Assembly: GCA_050742535.1 (NCBI GenBank)
Contig: JBOGIQ010000047.1
Coordinates: forward strand, 1-25,515
DNA: 25,515 nucleotides
Direction: 5' to 3'
Source: Gp6-AA40 sp050742535
GTDB lineage: Bacteria; Acidobacteriota; Vicinamibacteria; Vicinamibacterales; UBA2999
The position numbers and the translations under genes are program-made. A model generated the notes under the pieces. It searched no databases. It had not been told where the DNA came from and saw only the letters and a program-made list of their open reading frames with translations. Positions 8,901 to 15,387 of the stretch are shown piece after piece; the first letter of the stretch is position 1, and each line of letters starts with the position of its first letter.

Positions 8901-9067
8901 CCCGTCGGCGTATGGACCGCGGTGACCGTGACGCCCGGCAGCACGCCGCCCTGCGCATCCTGAACGAGACCAGTAAGTGTTCCGGTCGTGACTGTCTGAC
9001 CGTAGCCGGGGCGGATCCAGGCCATCAAGGCGACGGCGACGTACAACGCCGTGCGGATGTACTTCAT
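5978..9067 (-). CDS. TonB-dependent outer-membrane receptor, Oar-like, with carboxypeptidase-regulatory domain
   Basis: 1029 residues. A signal peptide (about 1-23, ending PGYGQ) is followed by a carboxypeptidase-regulatory/CNA-B-like beta domain at about 28-110 (GTLTGLVQDAQGGVLPGVTV). The plug domain lies at about 125-240, with SVAGRNVRYNSIQIDG and GGGINAITRSGTNQIRGSA. The rest is a large beta-barrel with alternating polar/aromatic strands, ending in MRVRF; a terminal Phe is the usual barrel-assembly signal. Such receptors are abundant in Acidobacteriota; the substrate cannot be read from sequence, and protein or glycan uptake or surface adhesion are possible. Start ATG 9067 has GGAG eight bases upstream. 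It converges on the tonB-exb operon across a shared terminator, which suggests but does not prove partnership. Confidence 0.92.
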   Translation of the reverse strand: MKYIRTALYVAVALMAWIRPGYGQTVTTGTLTGLVQDAQGGVLPGVTVTAVHTPTGSTYEGLTQGDGRFSILNVRVGGPYQLTATLTGFRNAVIGDINVALGEATDVPVRMQLATVSETVVVSAEMTPVFTGSKAGATENIEAVVIESLPTINRSIQDVARTSPYFNQIASDNFPSALSVAGRNVRYNSIQIDGAVNNDVFSIASSAGTPGGSVETQPISFDVIQELQLVVSPYDVRQGMFSGGGINAITRSGTNQIRGSAFYVFRDQSLVGDGIDNRPIATFNDKQFGGTLGGPILRNTAFFLGNVEWGRKSQPSGFSVTGNSGVAFGFLPEAQRIRDIAMSRYGFDPGGFDETIRKTDNDKVFARTDFNLGQSQLTVRHNYVDGFNDIGGQSNTTYRFPSNFYRQNSQTNSTVGQLNSRFKTAVNEFRVTYQRIRDFRTFDDRFPFVQVRLPNNINFNLGTENSSHANELDQDTFELHNDYTMIRGSHTYTFGTHNEFFKFRNLFIQNLFGNYEFANIDTFAAGSAQSYQHGFSLTSDPQQAARFKVYQFGFYAGDQWRVHPKFTLTYGLRWDKPHFPDTPTANPASVANYGFATDIVPSPSSWSPRAGFNWDLSTNSFRQQVRGGFGLFSGRNPFVYLSNQYGNTGIEFRRITETFGATKNLAFSPDPDNQRKDVGTAATNEIDVVDPDYQFPSIVRGNIAYDRDLFAGLVGNFEVLFSNTVNDVNYSNLNLVQTGTRPDGRPVFGRVNSTFSDVILLRNTDQGDNWMVTGQLERRFRAGWFARGAYSYGRSNSISDTTNSTARSTWLNVYTPGNVNDAPLAVSNFDLRHRLVLSGSYNFDVKAANVLLSMFYSGQTGRPYSYNFGLDANSDGSTTNDLLFYPTQDQVNIVTSGFTYQDLVNFIEGGDCDGVAPGSIVERNSCRMPFTHSLDFRAAVNVEIGRFRPEFTVDVINLLNLFDSELGQVEYTPFSDILVTTTNPTGVAVDTAGKYNYNLSNITRGAQTRFSRDDLRSRWQAQIGMRVRF

Positions 9068-9149
9068 CGGTGAAACTCCAGAAAGAACGTGTGAATTGGA
9101 TGTGGGTGGAATACGGCGCGGCGTCGCGGCCGTGAGCTGCCCGGTCGGA

Positions 9150-9155
9150 ATTGTA
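9150..9155 (-). promoter_or_regulatory. Possible -10 element of the receptor gene
   Basis: TACAAT on the minus strand, directly after the T-run of the TPR-gene terminator and about 83 bases before the receptor ATG. No convincing -35 hexamer is visible. Confidence 0.3.
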
Positions 9156-9157
9156 CA

Positions 9158-9191
9158 AGAAAACGGGCCGTCTTTCTGGTCAGGACGGCCC
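9158..9191 (-). terminator. Rho-independent terminator of the TPR gene
   Basis: On the minus strand GGGCCGTC pairs with GACGGCCC (9165-9191) around an 11-base loop, followed by GTTTTCTT. A second GC hairpin, CCGCCG/CGGCGG (9199-9216), lies just upstream in the transcript. This separates the TPR gene from the receptor gene downstream of it. Confidence 0.82.
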
Positions 9192-9248
9192 GCCCGTTCC
9201 GCCGTTGTCTCGGCGGGACTTCGATGTGTCGCGGCAGTGAGCCTGCGT

Positions 9249-10199
9249 TTACTCGGCGCCCGATGCGCGCTGTTTTTTCTGTGTTTCGACGGCGCGCTTC
9301 TGGTAGCCCTCCGCTTCTTTGATCAGCGCCTGCTGGACCTTCGGATCCTTTTCAAGGAGCGCCTGGGAGCGCAGCAGCAAGCCCTTGTACACGAGGGCGT
9401 CGGTGTAGTCGGGATTGAGCTGAAGGGCTTTGTCCACCGCCTGCATCCCGGCGCGCGCGTATTTCATGCGCTCGCCCTGCGAGATGGTGAAGTCTTTCTG
9501 CGCCTTCTCCCAGTAGAAGGTCGCAATCATATGGTGCGCCTCGGGGTTGTTCGGCTCCTTCTCGGCACGCGCCTCCAGTGCCTCCATCGTCTTGTCGAAA
9601 ATCCCCTGGCGGTTGTAAAAGCCGGCCAGCGTCGTATAGACCGTCGGATCATTCGGCTTCACTTCGCGGGCCTTCAGCAGAAGCTTCTCGGCTTCCTCGT
9701 AGTTGCCGCTCTGCTCGTAGACGTTCGCGAGGTAGTAGTAATTGGTCGGATCGGTCGGATCCATCTCGATCATTCTGCGGAGTATCGGCTCCTGCTGCGC
9801 CGGGTCGTTCAATTTCTCGGCGCCGTAGACCGCCACCAGGAACTGCATCGCCCGCTGCCTGGTGATAGGCGTCTGCGCCTCTTCAGCGGCCTTCTTGTAG
9901 TTCACGACCGCCTTTTCGAGCAGCTGTTCGTTGTCCGGCTCGCCCTTGCGCGACGGCTTGTACTGATTGTCGTAACTGTTGCCAAGGTAGAAATAGGCGT
10001 CGCCGAGCCCGGGATTCGCCGCAAGCGCCTCTTCGTACTTGGCGGCGGCCTGTTTGTAGTCCTGCCGCGTGTAGTACTTGACGGCATCCCGCAACGCCAT
10101 CTGCCCCTTCAGGACACCGAACTGACTGCAGGCCGCCTGCGCCGCGCCCAAGACAGCCACCAGCGCCAGCAAAACCGGCTGTGACAAGAACTTCCGCAT
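9249..10199 (-). CDS. Exported tetratricopeptide-repeat protein, possible lipoprotein
   Basis: 316 residues from the chosen ATG. The N-terminus (MRKFLSQPVLLALVAVLGAA) is a signal peptide; Cys24 in AQAAC could be lipidated, though the -3 residue is Gln where Leu is usual. The rest is TPR repeats, for example DYKQAAAKYEEALAANPGLG, NYEEAEKLLLKAREVKPNDP, DKTMEALEARAEKEPNNPEA and a final one with VDKALQLNPDYTDALVYKG. It is probably a periplasmic or membrane-attached scaffold with no enzymatic motif; partners are unknown. Start at 10199 is supported by GAGGGGG nine bases upstream and by the promoter at 10245-10274. A longer frame opening at TTG 10274 would begin inside that promoter's -35 box. Divergent from rel. 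Confidence 0.85.
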   Translation of the reverse strand: MRKFLSQPVLLALVAVLGAAQAACSQFGVLKGQMALRDAVKYYTRQDYKQAAAKYEEALAANPGLGDAYFYLGNSYDNQYKPSRKGEPDNEQLLEKAVVNYKKAAEEAQTPITRQRAMQFLVAVYGAEKLNDPAQQEPILRRMIEMDPTDPTNYYYLANVYEQSGNYEEAEKLLLKAREVKPNDPTVYTTLAGFYNRQGIFDKTMEALEARAEKEPNNPEAHHMIATFYWEKAQKDFTISQGERMKYARAGMQAVDKALQLNPDYTDALVYKGLLLRSQALLEKDPKVQQALIKEAEGYQKRAVETQKKQRASGAE

Positions 10200-10244
10200 C
10201 GCAACAAACCCCCTCGAACTCATTAGTAGGAGTGCAAGCGCGCC

Positions 10245-10274
10245 AGTATATCGGCGCCTTTTTGGGCCCGTCAA
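10245..10274 (-). promoter_or_regulatory. Promoter of the TPR gene
   Basis: On the minus strand TTGACG (10274-10269), an 18-base spacer, then TATACT (10250-10245). It implies a leader of roughly 40 bases before ATG 10199. Confidence 0.65.
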
Positions 10275-10316
10275 GGCACGTTGCCGTGACTTCCGGGGCT
10301 CCTTCTCCGCTCGTCA

Positions 10317-10337
10317 CCGGACCTCCGGCTGGTCCGG
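10317..10337 (+). promoter_or_regulatory. Hairpin in the rel upstream region
   Basis: A 7-bp stem, CCGGACC/GGTCCGG, with a 7-base loop, ending 27 bases before the rel start. No T-run follows. It may be a leader structure or a protein site; its role is not evident. Confidence 0.4.
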
Positions 10338-10364
10338 CTATCATGAGTTTAGACACCGGTTTTC

Positions 10365-12527
10365 ATGATTCGCTTCGAAACACTGCTCGAAAAAGTGCGG
10401 AGTTACAGCCCCGAGGCCGACCTCGAGCTGCTCCGTCGCGCCTACGTCTTCTCGGCGCTCGAGCATAAGGGCCAGATCCGCCATTCCGGGGAACCGTATC
10501 TGGTCCATCCGCTCGAAGTGGCGGATTTTCTCGCCGACATGAAGCTCGACGTTGCTGCGGTCGCCGCAGGCCTCCTCCACGACGTGGTCGAGGACACTCT
10601 GACCACTCCGGAACGCATTGAAGAGCTGTTCGGCGTCGAAATCGCGCACATCGTCGAGGGTGTCACCAAGATCGGCGCAATCCCCTTTTCCTCGAGCGAG
10701 GAACGACAGGCGGAGAACTTCCGCAAGATGCTCCTGGCGATGGTGGATGACATCCGGGTGATCCTGGTCAAGCTCGCCGACCGCCTCCACAATATGCGCA
10801 CCCTCCACCATCTGCCCGAGGAGCGCCGCGTCAAGATCGCCCAGGAAACGCTCGATATCTACGCCCCGATCGCCAGCCGCCTCGGCATGAGCAAGGTCAA
10901 GAACGAGCTGGAGGAACTGGCGTTCAAATACCTGGAGCCCAAAGCGTACGAGGGCCTGCGCGCCAAGGTCGAAGCAAAACGGAAGACCGCGGAGGCCGTG
11001 ATCGACGAGCTGACGCGCACCATCAGCGCCCGTCTGCAGAACGCCCAGGTGCCCGTGATCAAGTTGGATGGGCGCATCAAACGCCTCTACAGCATCCATC
11101 TCAAACTCAAACGGCAGAAAATCGATCTCGAACGCGTCTACGACTTCGTCGCGCTGCGGGTCATCACGCAGTCCGTCAAGGATTGCTATGCAGCGCTCGG
11201 CATCATCCACCAGACCTGGTCTCCGGTTCCCGGCCGCATCAAGGACTTCATCGCCATGCCGCGGCCGAACGGCTATCAGTCGCTGCATACGTCGGTGATC
11301 AGCGAGCACGGATTTCCGCTGGAGGTGCAGATCCGCACCGAGGAGATGCACCGCCGCGCCGAGGAAGGGATCGCCGCGCACTGGAAATACAAGGAAGGAC
11401 GCGTCGGCGATCATCACGACGAGCGGTACTTCCAGTGGATGCGGCAGCTGCTCGAAGTGCAGCAGGAGGTGCGGGATCCGCAGGAGTTCCTGCAGAACCT
11501 GAAGATCGACCTGTATCCGCAGGAGGTCTACATCTTCACGCCGAAGGGCGAGGTGCGATCGCTGCCGCGCGGAGCCACCGCCGTCGATTTCGCCTACACC
11601 GTTCACACCGACGTCGGCAATCAGTGTATCGGCGCGCGCATCAACGGGCGGATGGTTCCGCTCCGCACGCGCCTGCAGAACGGCGACATCGTCGAAATCG
11701 TCACGCAGTCGGGCCACAAGCCGAGCCGCGACTGGCTCACGTTCGTCGTCACGTCGCGGGCGCGCAGCAAGATCAGGCACGTGCTGCAGGGAGAGGAGCG
11801 TGTTCGCAGCATCGAGCTTGGCCGGCGGCTGTTCGACAAGGAGGCGCGCCGGTTCGGGTTGAATCCAGGCACGATCCTCGAGAGCACCGAACTGTCGAAG
11901 TTCGCGTCCGAGTACGGCGCCCGCACCTCCGAAGAGCTTCTCGCGCACATCGGCTATGGAAAGCTGTCGGCCCGCACGGTCCTGCAGAAGTCCGTTCCCG
12001 CCGAGCTGAAGGAGCGAGCGCCGGATTCCGCTGTCGTGTCCGTTGTCAAACGCGTGCTGCGCCCCGGCGGTGCCGCGGACAAGATCAAGGTGCGCGGCAC
12101 CGACGACGTGATGGTGTTTCGCGCGAAGTGCTGCAATCCGATCCGCGGCGAGAAGATCGTCGGCTACATCACGCGCGGCAAGGGCGTCTCCGTCCACGCC
12201 GCGAGCTGCACGAACGTGCTGAACCTCATGTTCGATCCCGAGCGCCGGATCGACGTCGAGTGGGATCAGGCCGGCGGCGAGGCGCCCTACACCGTCCGGC
12301 TGACGATGCAGGTCGAGGATCGCAAGGGGATGCTGGCCGAGATCAGCGCCAAGGTGTCGGACATCAACACCAACATCACCAACATGCAGGCGCGCACCGG
12401 CGACGATCAGCAGGCGCGGATCGATATGACGGTGGAGATCCGCGACCTGAAGCACCTCGACAAGGTGATCAAGTCAATCAAGGGCGTTCAGGGAGTGATC
12501 GGAGTAGAACGAACGGCGAGAGCGTAG
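10365..12527 (+). CDS. rel: Bifunctional (p)ppGpp synthetase/hydrolase (RelA/SpoT homologue)
   Basis: 720 residues with full long-RSH architecture. The hydrolase domain comes first and keeps its metal/HD residues (HDVVED at 72-77, LADRLHNMRTL later), so it should be active. The synthetase domain follows at about 220-350 with KDFIAMPRPNGYQSLHTSV and EVQIRTEEMH. Then come TGS (about 382-445), a zinc-finger-type/helical linker with a CC pair (AKCCNPIRGEKIVGY), and a C-terminal ACT domain (about 645-718). It makes and degrades the alarmone of the stringent response and probably binds stalled ribosomes. It is the only such gene here, so a single dual-function enzyme is likely. No strong ribosome-binding site precedes ATG 10365. 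It ends 13 bases from the convergent ridA; both stop codons fall in a 6-bp hairpin (12524-12544). Confidence 0.95.
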   Translation: MIRFETLLEKVRSYSPEADLELLRRAYVFSALEHKGQIRHSGEPYLVHPLEVADFLADMKLDVAAVAAGLLHDVVEDTLTTPERIEELFGVEIAHIVEGVTKIGAIPFSSSEERQAENFRKMLLAMVDDIRVILVKLADRLHNMRTLHHLPEERRVKIAQETLDIYAPIASRLGMSKVKNELEELAFKYLEPKAYEGLRAKVEAKRKTAEAVIDELTRTISARLQNAQVPVIKLDGRIKRLYSIHLKLKRQKIDLERVYDFVALRVITQSVKDCYAALGIIHQTWSPVPGRIKDFIAMPRPNGYQSLHTSVISEHGFPLEVQIRTEEMHRRAEEGIAAHWKYKEGRVGDHHDERYFQWMRQLLEVQQEVRDPQEFLQNLKIDLYPQEVYIFTPKGEVRSLPRGATAVDFAYTVHTDVGNQCIGARINGRMVPLRTRLQNGDIVEIVTQSGHKPSRDWLTFVVTSRARSKIRHVLQGEERVRSIELGRRLFDKEARRFGLNPGTILESTELSKFASEYGARTSEELLAHIGYGKLSARTVLQKSVPAELKERAPDSAVVSVVKRVLRPGGAADKIKVRGTDDVMVFRAKCCNPIRGEKIVGYITRGKGVSVHAASCTNVLNLMFDPERRIDVEWDQAGGEAPYTVRLTMQVEDRKGMLAEISAKVSDINTNITNMQARTGDDQQARIDMTVEIRDLKHLDKVIKSIKGVQGVIGVERTARA

Positions 12528-12540
12528 CTAACCGAACGAG

Positions 12541-12921
12541 CTACGGGATTACCGCGATCGCATCGATTTCAATCCGCACGTCGCGCGGCAGCCTGGCGAC
12601 CTGCACGGTCGCACGCGCCGGCGGCGGATCGACCAGGTACCGGGCGTAGACCTCGTTCATTCCGCCGAAGTCGCCCATGTCCGCCAGGTAGACCGTGGTG
12701 CGGACGACGTGCTCGAATCCCAGGCCGGCGGCTTTCAGCAGCGCCGACAGATTCCGCATCACCTGCTCGGCCTCGGCCGTGATGCTGCCCGACACCAGGT
12801 CGCCGGTGGCGGGATTGATTGGTATCTGACCGGAGATGAAGAGGAGATTGCCCGCGCGGACGGCGGGCGAGTAAGCGCCCATCGCCTTCGGGGCATCGGG
12901 CGCGGAAATCGCCTGTCGCAC
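12541..12921 (-). CDS. ridA: RidA family enamine/imine deaminase
   Basis: 126 residues, the standard RidA/YjgF/UK114 size. It contains the family core GAYSPAVRAGNLLFISGQIP and the C-terminal signature PARATVQVARLPRDVRIEID, with the substrate-binding Arg103 and the Glu118 that activates water. RidA hydrolyses reactive enamine/imine intermediates made by PLP enzymes to keto acids and ammonia in the cytoplasm. The GTG start directly abuts the TGA of rpmB with no gap, so translation is probably coupled to L28. No separate promoter is seen. Confidence 0.93.
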   Translation of the reverse strand: MRQAISAPDAPKAMGAYSPAVRAGNLLFISGQIPINPATGDLVSGSITAEAEQVMRNLSALLKAAGLGFEHVVRTTVYLADMGDFGGMNEVYARYLVDPPPARATVQVARLPRDVRIEIDAIAVIP

Positions 12922-13113
12922 TCAGGCCGCCTTGGTGACCTTGCCGCCGCGGAGGCACCGCGTGCAAACGCGGATCCGCTTGGTTGCTCCCTTGACGATG
13001 GCGCGCACCGTCTGGAGATTCGGCTCGAAACGGCGCGGCCCCACGTTGTGGGCGTGGGACACCGTTCGACCTACCACCGGGCCCTTGCCGCAGACTTCAC
13101 ATCGCTTTGCCAT
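12922..13113 (-). CDS. rpmB: 50S ribosomal protein L28, zinc-binding form
   Basis: 63 residues. MAKRCEVCGKGP at the N-terminus and RVCTRCLRGGKV near the C-terminus give two CxxC pairs (Cys5/Cys8 and Cys50/Cys53), the zinc-ribbon (C+) version of L28. The core HAHNVGPRRFEPNLQ is typical. GAGG five bases after a short leader precedes ATG 13113. It is followed immediately by ridA. Having the zinc-dependent form suggests that L28 is not the zinc-sparing paralogue here. Confidence 0.95.
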   Translation of the reverse strand: MAKRCEVCGKGPVVGRTVSHAHNVGPRRFEPNLQTVRAIVKGATKRIRVCTRCLRGGKVTKAA

Positions 13114-13140
13114 GAATTCCTCGAAACCTACAAACCAAGG

Positions 13141-13149
13141 ATTCTATCA
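13141..13149 (-). promoter_or_regulatory. Extended -10 promoter of rpmB-ridA
   Basis: Minus-strand TGATAGAAT, that is TGn followed by TAGAAT, about 28 bases before the rpmB start and just after the stop of the upstream gene. The -35 position (TCGATC) is weak, as expected when TGn is present. It would let rpmB be expressed independently. Confidence 0.5.
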
Positions 13150-13151
13150 GG

Positions 13152-13826
13152 TCACGGAAGGACGATCGAGCTGGCGCTCTTTCGCTCCTCGGTCCGCTCC
13201 TCCACATTCCCTGATCGACCGCCGGCGGCCCTGTTCAACCGGTCGACCTGAAGCAGCCGTCCCATGAGCGTCAGGTAGGCATTGGCGGCGCCATCGGCGT
13301 GCGTCCGCGCCTCACGCGCGCCCTGTTCGATCGCCCGCAACACGACGGAGATCTCGTGGTCGAAGACCTTCGCACCCTGCGCGCGCATCCCGTCGAGCAT
13401 CGCTTTGAGGTCGGCGGCAAGGCGGCGGGCCACCGTCGATGCTGCGGTGTGTTCGTAAATCACACCCCGGGCCGCCGTTTCGAACGTCGCCGCCAGCGAG
13501 CCTGCCGCGTCTGCGACATCGTCGTCGTTCAGCACCGCGAACCCTTCCGGGGTGTGCCGCGCGATCGCCGTCTGAAAGAAAAAAAAGAGCTGGTGCTGCC
13601 GCTCGCTCAGCCCGCGAATGGTCGGGAGAAGCACCGCGACATCGCGCTCCTGCTGGCGTTTCACGACCGCCGCCGGATGCTCGCGTGCGGCGGCGAGATG
13701 CGGGCAGTCCGGCGGACAGTTGATCTCCACCAGGCGCTTCGTCGCGCAGCACACGGTGCAGATTGTCTGTCCCAGCGCCGGACAGGCGCGACGCCCCTTG
13801 CGCTGATTACAAACTGGACATGCCAT
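13152..13826 (-). CDS. Uncharacterised protein with eight-cysteine N-terminal metal-binding region
   Basis: 224 residues from ATG 13826. The first 44 contain eight cysteines: Cys3, Cys6, Cys15, Cys23, Cys26, Cys27, Cys37 and Cys41 (CPVCNQRKG, ICTVCCATKR, INCPPDCPHL). That is enough for two zinc sites. The rest is helical and charged with no catalytic motif that I recognise. Similar Cys-rich N-termini occur in conserved hypothetical proteins of several phyla, but I cannot name a family. An alternative start five codons upstream is possible. It lies just upstream of rpmB in the same direction and is divergent from the unknown gene at 13975. No signal peptide, so probably cytoplasmic. Confidence 0.75.
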   Translation of the reverse strand: MACPVCNQRKGRRACPALGQTICTVCCATKRLVEINCPPDCPHLAAAREHPAAVVKRQQERDVAVLLPTIRGLSERQHQLFFFFQTAIARHTPEGFAVLNDDDVADAAGSLAATFETAARGVIYEHTAASTVARRLAADLKAMLDGMRAQGAKVFDHEISVVLRAIEQGAREARTHADGAANAYLTLMGRLLQVDRLNRAAGGRSGNVEERTEERKSASSIVLP

Positions 13827-13898
13827 GTCCCAGCTTCGCATACGTCTTCGCGGGTGGGCAATCCGTGGGTACGACGCGACGATCGAGCAATTTGCCCG

Positions 13899-13904
13899 TA
13901 TAAT
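13899..13904 (+). promoter_or_regulatory. Probable -10 element for the gene at 13975
   Basis: Perfect TATAAT, 70 bases before ATG 13975. The -35 position is not convincing. It supports the internal start at 13975 over the frame that opens at 13825, because that earlier start would lie upstream of transcription initiation. Confidence 0.5.
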
Positions 13905-13974
13905 CCAGCGTAAATCATCACAATTTCACCGGAATACGGTTTGCAGCCCGCTGTTTCTGCACGGACGGAGGACT

Positions 13975-14553
13975 ATGGCCGACGCGTTACTTCGGAGTGA
14001 GTCGCCGACAGAATTCTTCCGCGAGCTCGTGGAATCGGCGATGCAGAATCAGCGCGTGTCCGCTCACGAGCTGACGTCCTTCTATGTGGTGAATCTGCTC
14101 GCCGGGTTCGTGCAGAGCGACTCGTACCCGGACGACCAGCCACTCGGCGCTCGTCTCGTTCGCGCATTGCAGACGGCGGGCATGGCGCAGCGAGATGGCC
14201 TTCGCAGCGTCGGCGACCAGTCGCTGTTCATCACCGGGTTCTTCGCCGACAGCCTCAATCGCAGCCTCGTCGACGTCGACTACTACATTCAGCTTGGCGA
14301 ACTGGCGTATCGCTCGCTCGCGCGGAACGGGGATCGGACGCTCGGCGACGTGTTCGACGAGCTCTCGGACAAGTTCACCACCTTCGTTGATGTCCTCTGC
14401 GAGGTGAGCGAGCGCACCTCGATCTCTTCGAACGCGGACGTTCTCCGCCTCTATGAGAAATGGCTGCGCACCGGTAGCCGCCGGAGCGGTGACCTGCTCG
14501 CGGCTCGCGGAATCGTCCCAAACCCATCCATAAGCACTCGCTTTGTCCAGTAG
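13975..14553 (+). CDS. Conserved-looking hypothetical protein, helical, function unknown
   Basis: 193 residues from ATG 13975, which has GGAGG just upstream (13967-13971, three bases from the ATG, a short spacing). It is predominantly helical and acidic, with no signal peptide or membrane segment. Recognisable internal phrases are FYVVNLLAGFV (about 40-50), SLFITGFFADSLNRSLVDVDYYIQLGELAYRSL (about 84-116, where the Gly/Phe and Tyr-Tyr cluster looks conserved) and DELSDKFTTFVDVLCEVSE. I recall similar sequences as unnamed proteins of Acidobacteriota and myxobacteria, but know no function. It is monocistronic: its own -10 lies upstream and a gene-free stretch follows. Codon usage matches its neighbours, so it is a real gene. 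Confidence 0.75.
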   Translation: MADALLRSESPTEFFRELVESAMQNQRVSAHELTSFYVVNLLAGFVQSDSYPDDQPLGARLVRALQTAGMAQRDGLRSVGDQSLFITGFFADSLNRSLVDVDYYIQLGELAYRSLARNGDRTLGDVFDELSDKFTTFVDVLCEVSERTSISSNADVLRLYEKWLRTGSRRSGDLLAARGIVPNPSISTRFVQ

Positions 14554-14937
14554 CCTGTAATCGGACATTTTGTCTATAAATAGACACTAATCTTGCGCGG
14601 TTTGACCTCGACCCCAGGCAGTCCTGACCATGGGCATGACGGATTTTGCGTCCTCTGTAGTGGACGAACACCGTGAAAACCTATTGGCCCACGCCGGCGT
14701 CTAAGCTTCACATAACGGGTCGTGCAGCGGGAGTTCGACGGACAGTCTTTCTAACTTGCCTGCGATAAAGAGCTTAGCCGTTCTCGGTAGGAACCCAAGG
14801 CTCAGCGTCTTTCCTGGTTGGAATCGTTCGGCTGAACCTCCCGTCATCGACGTTTATAACGGCACTTTCATTGCATTTGTCACGCGCATCAAATTGGCGA
14901 CGGCCTCATAGGCGACGCGAAGGGAGCGGCAGGGATC
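14554..14937. other. Gene-free, lower-GC stretch with a perfect palindrome
   Basis: No credible coding frame. GC counted over 14581-14880 is about 53 percent; a sampled line of the following gene is about 68 percent. Contents: a perfect inverted repeat TGTCTAT-AA-ATAGACA (14571-14586); a CGTCC/GGACG hairpin near 14649-14666; the palindrome ACGCCGGCGT (14691-14700); an imperfect hairpin with AGCC-GTTC arms near 14775-14805; and TATAAC (14855-14860), a possible -10 for dksA. It may be a non-coding RNA, a relic of a mobile element, or a long regulatory region. Confidence 0.5.
14855..14860 (+). promoter_or_regulatory. Possible -10 of the dksA-like gene
   Basis: TATAAC, 77 bases before ATG 14938, with a poor -35 (CTGAAC, spacer 17). 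No better promoter is visible in the preceding 300 bases. Confidence 0.3.
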
Positions 14938-15381
14938 ATGGCGACGACGACTAAGACAAAGGGGGCGGCGAAGAACCGCTATAACGAGCTGAAGAAGATG
15001 CTCGAGGAACGCCGCCGCGAACTGCTGAGTGAGGTTCAGGGTCGGATGCGCGACGTGCGGTCGGAGGGCAACAAGGACCGCGACGTGCTGGATCAGGGCG
15101 AGAGCTCCGAAGTCGACATCCAGGAGGACATCGAGTTCGCGCTCATCCAGATGAAGTCCGAGACCCTGACGAAGATCGACGCGGCGCTCCGCCGCCTTGA
15201 AGAGGGGACCTACGGCGACTGCTTCGAATGCGGCGACCAGATCTCCGAGGCGCGCCTTCGCGCATTGCCGTTTGCGGTCCGCTGCAAGGACTGCGAGGAA
15301 GCGCGCGAGACGGCCGAGCAGCGCGAGCGCGCGCTGGCGAAGCGCGGCTCGTCCGGGCTGTTCTTCGACATGTCGAACTGA
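14938..15381 (+). CDS. dksA: DksA/TraR family zinc-finger transcriptional regulator
   Basis: 147 residues. A long N-terminal coiled coil (about 12-85) is followed by a C4 zinc finger with Cys95, Cys98, Cys116 and Cys119 (CFECGDQISEARLRALPFAVRCKDC), then a short basic helix. Proteins of this family enter the RNA polymerase secondary channel and, with ppGpp, retune rRNA and amino-acid promoters; a Rel enzyme is encoded about 2.4 kb upstream. At the coiled-coil tip, where E. coli DksA has DxxDxA, this protein reads D52-QG-E55-S-S57, so the second Asp is Glu and the Ala is Ser. Regulatory activity may therefore differ from DksA. Purine-rich AGGGAG and AGGGA lie before ATG 14938. Transcription runs into the hairpin array at 15388. 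Confidence 0.9.
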   Translation: MATTTKTKGAAKNRYNELKKMLEERRRELLSEVQGRMRDVRSEGNKDRDVLDQGESSEVDIQEDIEFALIQMKSETLTKIDAALRRLEEGTYGDCFECGDQISEARLRALPFAVRCKDCEEARETAEQRERALAKRGSSGLFFDMSN

Positions 15382-15387
15382 CGCCGT

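Noticed and set aside
10200..10274. Longer TPR protein starting at TTG 10274
   Set aside because: The TTG coincides with the -35 box of a good promoter, and the ATG at 10199 has a ribosome-binding site followed by a proper signal peptide.
10341..12455. 704-codon open frame antisense to rel
   Set aside because: Product is low-complexity (Asp/Arg/Leu/His-rich) with no domain; a by-product of GC-rich codon usage in the real gene, which has full domain structure.
13825..13974. 50-residue extension of the protein at 13975
   Set aside because: It would start upstream of the TATAAT at 13899 and overlap the start of the opposite-strand gene; GGAGG precedes ATG 13975.
14375..14671. 98-codon minus-strand frame over the end of the unknown gene and the gap
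   Set aside because: No ribosome-binding site or domain, and largely antisense to a credible gene.
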